From IMG/VR virus record IMGVR_UViG_3300030580_000042, positions 1 through 21,766 of that record: a DNA stretch of 21,766 bases. One strand, given 5' to 3'. The notes beneath the pieces are model-generated. The model was given only the letters and a program-made list of their open reading frames with translations, was not told the DNA's origin and did no database searches. Origin of the DNA: a virus. Positions within the stretch are counted from its first letter, which is position 1; every line of letters begins with the position of its first letter. The position numbers and the translations under genes were made by a program. Below are positions 21,266 through 21,766 of this stretch, piece after piece.

Positions 21266-21766
21266 ATCAATACCCCGTCATCGTGCGCATCGAGCGCATC
21301 GTTAATATGTTGCTTCAACAGGTCCGCGTGCGCTGCGGCAATGCCGGCCGCGTCGGTAGCTGCGGTATGAATAATCGTGTCGCCAGTTTGTACGCTCACA
21401 CTGCGATTGTTCGACGTGCTCGCCGCGATACTTTGTGACGATTGCGACGCCAGCGGGGTATTCGTTCCTGCGACTTGCGTTTGACCCGATGCGATCATGT
21501 TCGCATATTGCTCACGACGCGCTAGGTTCGCTTCGTCGGCGCCGGGGCGCTCGTAGTACTTCGAATGCGCGTCGGCCGCTTCTGCGGCTGTTTTGGCCTG
21601 CCGAATCATATCGCCCGCATGTTTCTCCTTGTGCGTCGTCTCGTAATTGAAAAATGCCAACTGATCATCGAGGCTTGACCCTTCTAACGGCTTGCCGGTG
21701 TACTTCTCAAAATCGTCACGCCGTGAACCTAGCCATTGACCCAAGCCATATGCGCCGCTCGTCGGA
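21262..21766 (-). CDS. C-terminal part of tail protein with phage tail lysozyme domain, cut by window edge
   Basis: The frame is open through the right edge, so the true start lies outside; a TTG at 21744 is not needed. The visible part opens PTSGAYGLGQWLGSRRDDFE and continues EGSSLDDQLAFFNYETTHKE, then AAEAADAHSKYYERPGADEA. This is the hallmark of the phage tail lysozyme (Phage_lysozyme2) domain (GlaQW...R...l). A Ser/Gln/Thr-rich linker and a final helix (IAAAHADLLKQHINDALDAH) follow. Such domains sit at the end of tape-measure or structural transglycosylase-like proteins and locally digest peptidoglycan during DNA entry. The position before the Dit-like gene fits a tape measure. Confidence 0.82.
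   Translation of the reverse strand, partial: PTSGAYGLGQWLGSRRDDFEKYTGKPLEGSSLDDQLAFFNYETTHKEKHAGDMIRQAKTAAEAADAHSKYYERPGADEANLARREQYANMIASGQTQVAGTNTPLASQSSQSIAASTSNNRSVSVQTGDTIIHTAATDAAGIAAAHADLLKQHINDALDAHDDGVLI

Noticed and set aside
1-21766. Integrase, attachment sites, tRNAs, CRISPR arrays, insertion sequences
   Set aside because: Looked for and not seen; the repressor-like gene alone does not prove a temperate phage.

Overview
The window is a 21.8 kb piece of a tailed double-stranded DNA phage (or prophage) of a Gram-negative bacterium. The tail type is contractile (myovirus), because the right half encodes a baseplate wedge J protein, a gp25-like protein, a gp138-type spike with an HxH tip, a gp44/gp27-like hub and a Dit-like ring protein. 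The Gram-negative host follows from the two-component spanin pair (inner-membrane coiled-coil protein plus lipoprotein with a lipobox) beside an anchored GH24 lysozyme. The moderately high GC content and general protein flavour suggest a Betaproteobacterial host (Burkholderia/Ralstonia group), but that is an inference I cannot confirm. I see no integrase, attachment site, tRNA, CRISPR or insertion sequence, and no host gene.

Layout. (1) Bases 1-2649, minus strand: a leftward operon of seven small, mostly unrecognised genes, the last cut by the window edge, driven by a strong sigma70-like promoter at 2684-2712. (2) Bases 2723-5790, minus strand: a leftward unit with a SF2 helicase, two small proteins, a VRR-NUC nuclease and a 100-residue TetR-like DNA-binding protein, ending at a terminator (2723-2753). 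(3) Bases 5799-12148, plus strand: a rightward replication unit with a protein carrying a duplicated GxPHDxRIH motif, a DUF2800-type nuclease with a cysteine cluster, a DUF2815-like single-strand-binding protein, an internal terminator, a family-B-like DNA polymerase, then four small genes, the last with its own promoter. (4) Bases 12176-21766, minus strand: late genes. Read in the direction of transcription these are the end of a tail-lysozyme protein, Dit-like protein, plug, hub, spike, gp25-like, baseplate J, DUF2612 protein, tail fibre, SGNH hydrolase, holin, i-spanin, o-spanin, lysozyme and one small unknown. Units 3 and 4 converge on a bidirectional terminator at 12147-12175.

The most interesting structure is regulatory. 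Three promoters (2712 leftward, 5799 rightward, 11854 rightward) share a TTGCAA -35 box, an exactly 17-base spacer and a TATNNT -10 box. In the spacer, at the same offset, two hold a 13-base palindrome, CCGTTATTAACGG or one base short of it, and the third holds a degenerate copy. A further near-match lies just upstream of the small TetR-like gene. The simplest reading is a compact phage switch: a TetR-type protein reduced to little more than its helix-turn-helix domain represses the early promoters and itself by sitting between the -35 and -10 boxes.

Most genes abut or overlap by 1-26 bases (very often ATGA), so translation is tightly coupled inside each unit. Several genes missed by simple length cut-offs were read directly: 1119-1292, 11344-11508, 11728-11871 and the edge-truncated 1-374 gene.
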